Assembly (NCBI GenBank): GCA_963693305.1 | Contig: OY855905.1 | Span: forward strand, 310,001 to 374,000 | From: Meandrina meandrites | Lineage: Eukaryota > Cnidaria > Anthozoa > Scleractinia > Meandrinidae | Length of the DNA stretch: 64,000 bases | Direction: 5' to 3' | Part shown: positions 63,275 to 64,000 of the stretch, in pieces | How positions within the stretch are numbered: the stretch's first letter is position 1 | Layout of the letters: every line of letters starts with the position of its first letter | Notes under the pieces: generated by a model | The model's database searches: none | Told to the model about the DNA's origin: nothing | The model's input: only the letters and a program-made list of their open reading frames with translations | Translations under genes and position numbers: made by a program

Positions 63275-64000
63275 GAACGCAATTGGACGACCTTCGTCAA
63301 CCCGGCTTTTTCCGCTGCTTGGAAAAGCCCACCCAAAATGGTGGCATGAAACAAAAATTTTAAAATTCGATCCCAAGGGTGTTTTTTCGTTTCCTCCCGA
63401 TGGGGAAATTTAACAAAACGCGTTTTCAACGCAATTGGACCACTTTCGTGAACCCGGCTTTTTCCGCTGCTTGGAAAAGCCCACCCAAAATGGTGGCATG
63501 AAACCGAAATTGTAAAATTCGATCCCAAGGCTGTTTTTTCGCTTCGCCCCGATGGGGAAAGTTGAAAAAACGCGTTTTGAACGCAATTGGACCACCTTCG
63601 TCAACCCGGCTTTTTCCGCTGCTTGGAAAAGTTCACCCAAAATGGTGGCATGAAACAAAAATTTTAAATTTCGATCCCAAGGGTGTTTTTTCGTTTCCTC
63701 CCGATTGGGAAATTTAACAAAACGCGTTTTCAACGCAATTGAACCACTTTCGTGAACCCGGCTTTTTCCGCTGCTTGGAAAAGCCCACCCAAAATGGTGG
63801 CATGAAACCGAAATTGTAAAATTCGATCCCAAGGCTGTTTTTTCGCTTCGCCCCGATGGGGAAAGTTGAAAAAACGCGTTTTGAACGCAATTGGACGACC
63901 TTCGTCAACCCGGCTTTTTCCGCTGCTTGGAAAAGCCCACCCAAAATGGTGGCATGAAACCGAAATTGTAAAATTCGATCCCAAGGCTGTTTTTTCGCTT

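Larger units (their letters stand above)
52200..64000. repeat. Satellite C2 block of highly uniform a/b/c monomers, running off the window
   Basis: About 77-78 monomers. Type a and type b predominate, with type c in groups. Long stretches, for example 56.1-60.0 kb, show monomer after monomer with few or no differences within type, giving this the most homogenised appearance in the window. The array is still in progress at 64000, so its right edge and total length are unknown. No d-type monomers are seen here. Confidence 0.94.

Noticed and set aside
24487..64000. Intrinsic terminators (CCCC-GAT-GGGG hairpin near T runs)
   Set aside because: The stem is only 4 bp, the T run precedes the hairpin on the + strand and no U run follows it on either strand; it recurs once per satellite monomer.

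Overview
This 64-kb window is satellite DNA from end to end. I find no protein-coding gene, RNA gene, transposon or unique-sequence island. The source is eukaryotic: long, head-to-tail tandem arrays of three unrelated families, arranged as higher-order repeats (HORs), are typical of pericentromeric, centromeric or subtelomeric heterochromatin and are not known from bacteria or archaea at this scale. The species cannot be told from sequence alone. An intact 64-kb array also implies a long-read assembly.

Layout. (1) Positions 1-1772: satellite A, a 202-bp monomer, about 8.8 copies, organised from about 393 onward as a three-monomer (606-bp) HOR. (2) 1773-11495: satellite B (block B1), a minisatellite whose 28/35/42-bp units are built from 7-bp steps related to GTGCACT. 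(3) 11496-11803: a 308-bp islet of satellite C, two monomers. (4) 11804-18615: satellite B again (B2). (5) 18616-64000: satellite C, a 152-bp monomer, roughly 300 copies. Its first 5.7 kb (subfamily C1, 18616-24334) is divergent and irregular. After a transitional monomer at 24335-24486 it becomes subfamily C2, a mosaic of at least four monomer types (a-d below) grouped into HOR blocks of 2 to 12 monomers, with recent-looking tandem duplications (for example 1223 bp near 37-39 kb and 1826 bp near 55-59 kb).

C2 monomer types used below. Type a has CGCTTCGCC and GGACGACC. Type b has CGTTTCCCCCC, AAATTTAACAAAACG and usually GGACCACTTTCGTG. Type c has TGTCTGGCCAAGATGG. Type d has TAGTTTCGCC and AATTCGACGACC.

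The most interesting features are the heptad construction of B; nested 11-bp expansions inside B; a B-to-C boundary that occurs twice, 7.12 kb apart; the graded change from old, diverse C1 to homogenised C2; and a perfect 12-bp palindrome (AAAACGCGTTTT) that distinguishes C2 from C1. Many open reading frames exist on both strands, some over 1100 codons, but all are by-products of the repeats: B contains no stop codon in any forward frame, and C yields the same 63-127-residue frames over and over with the repeat period. None is annotated as a gene.
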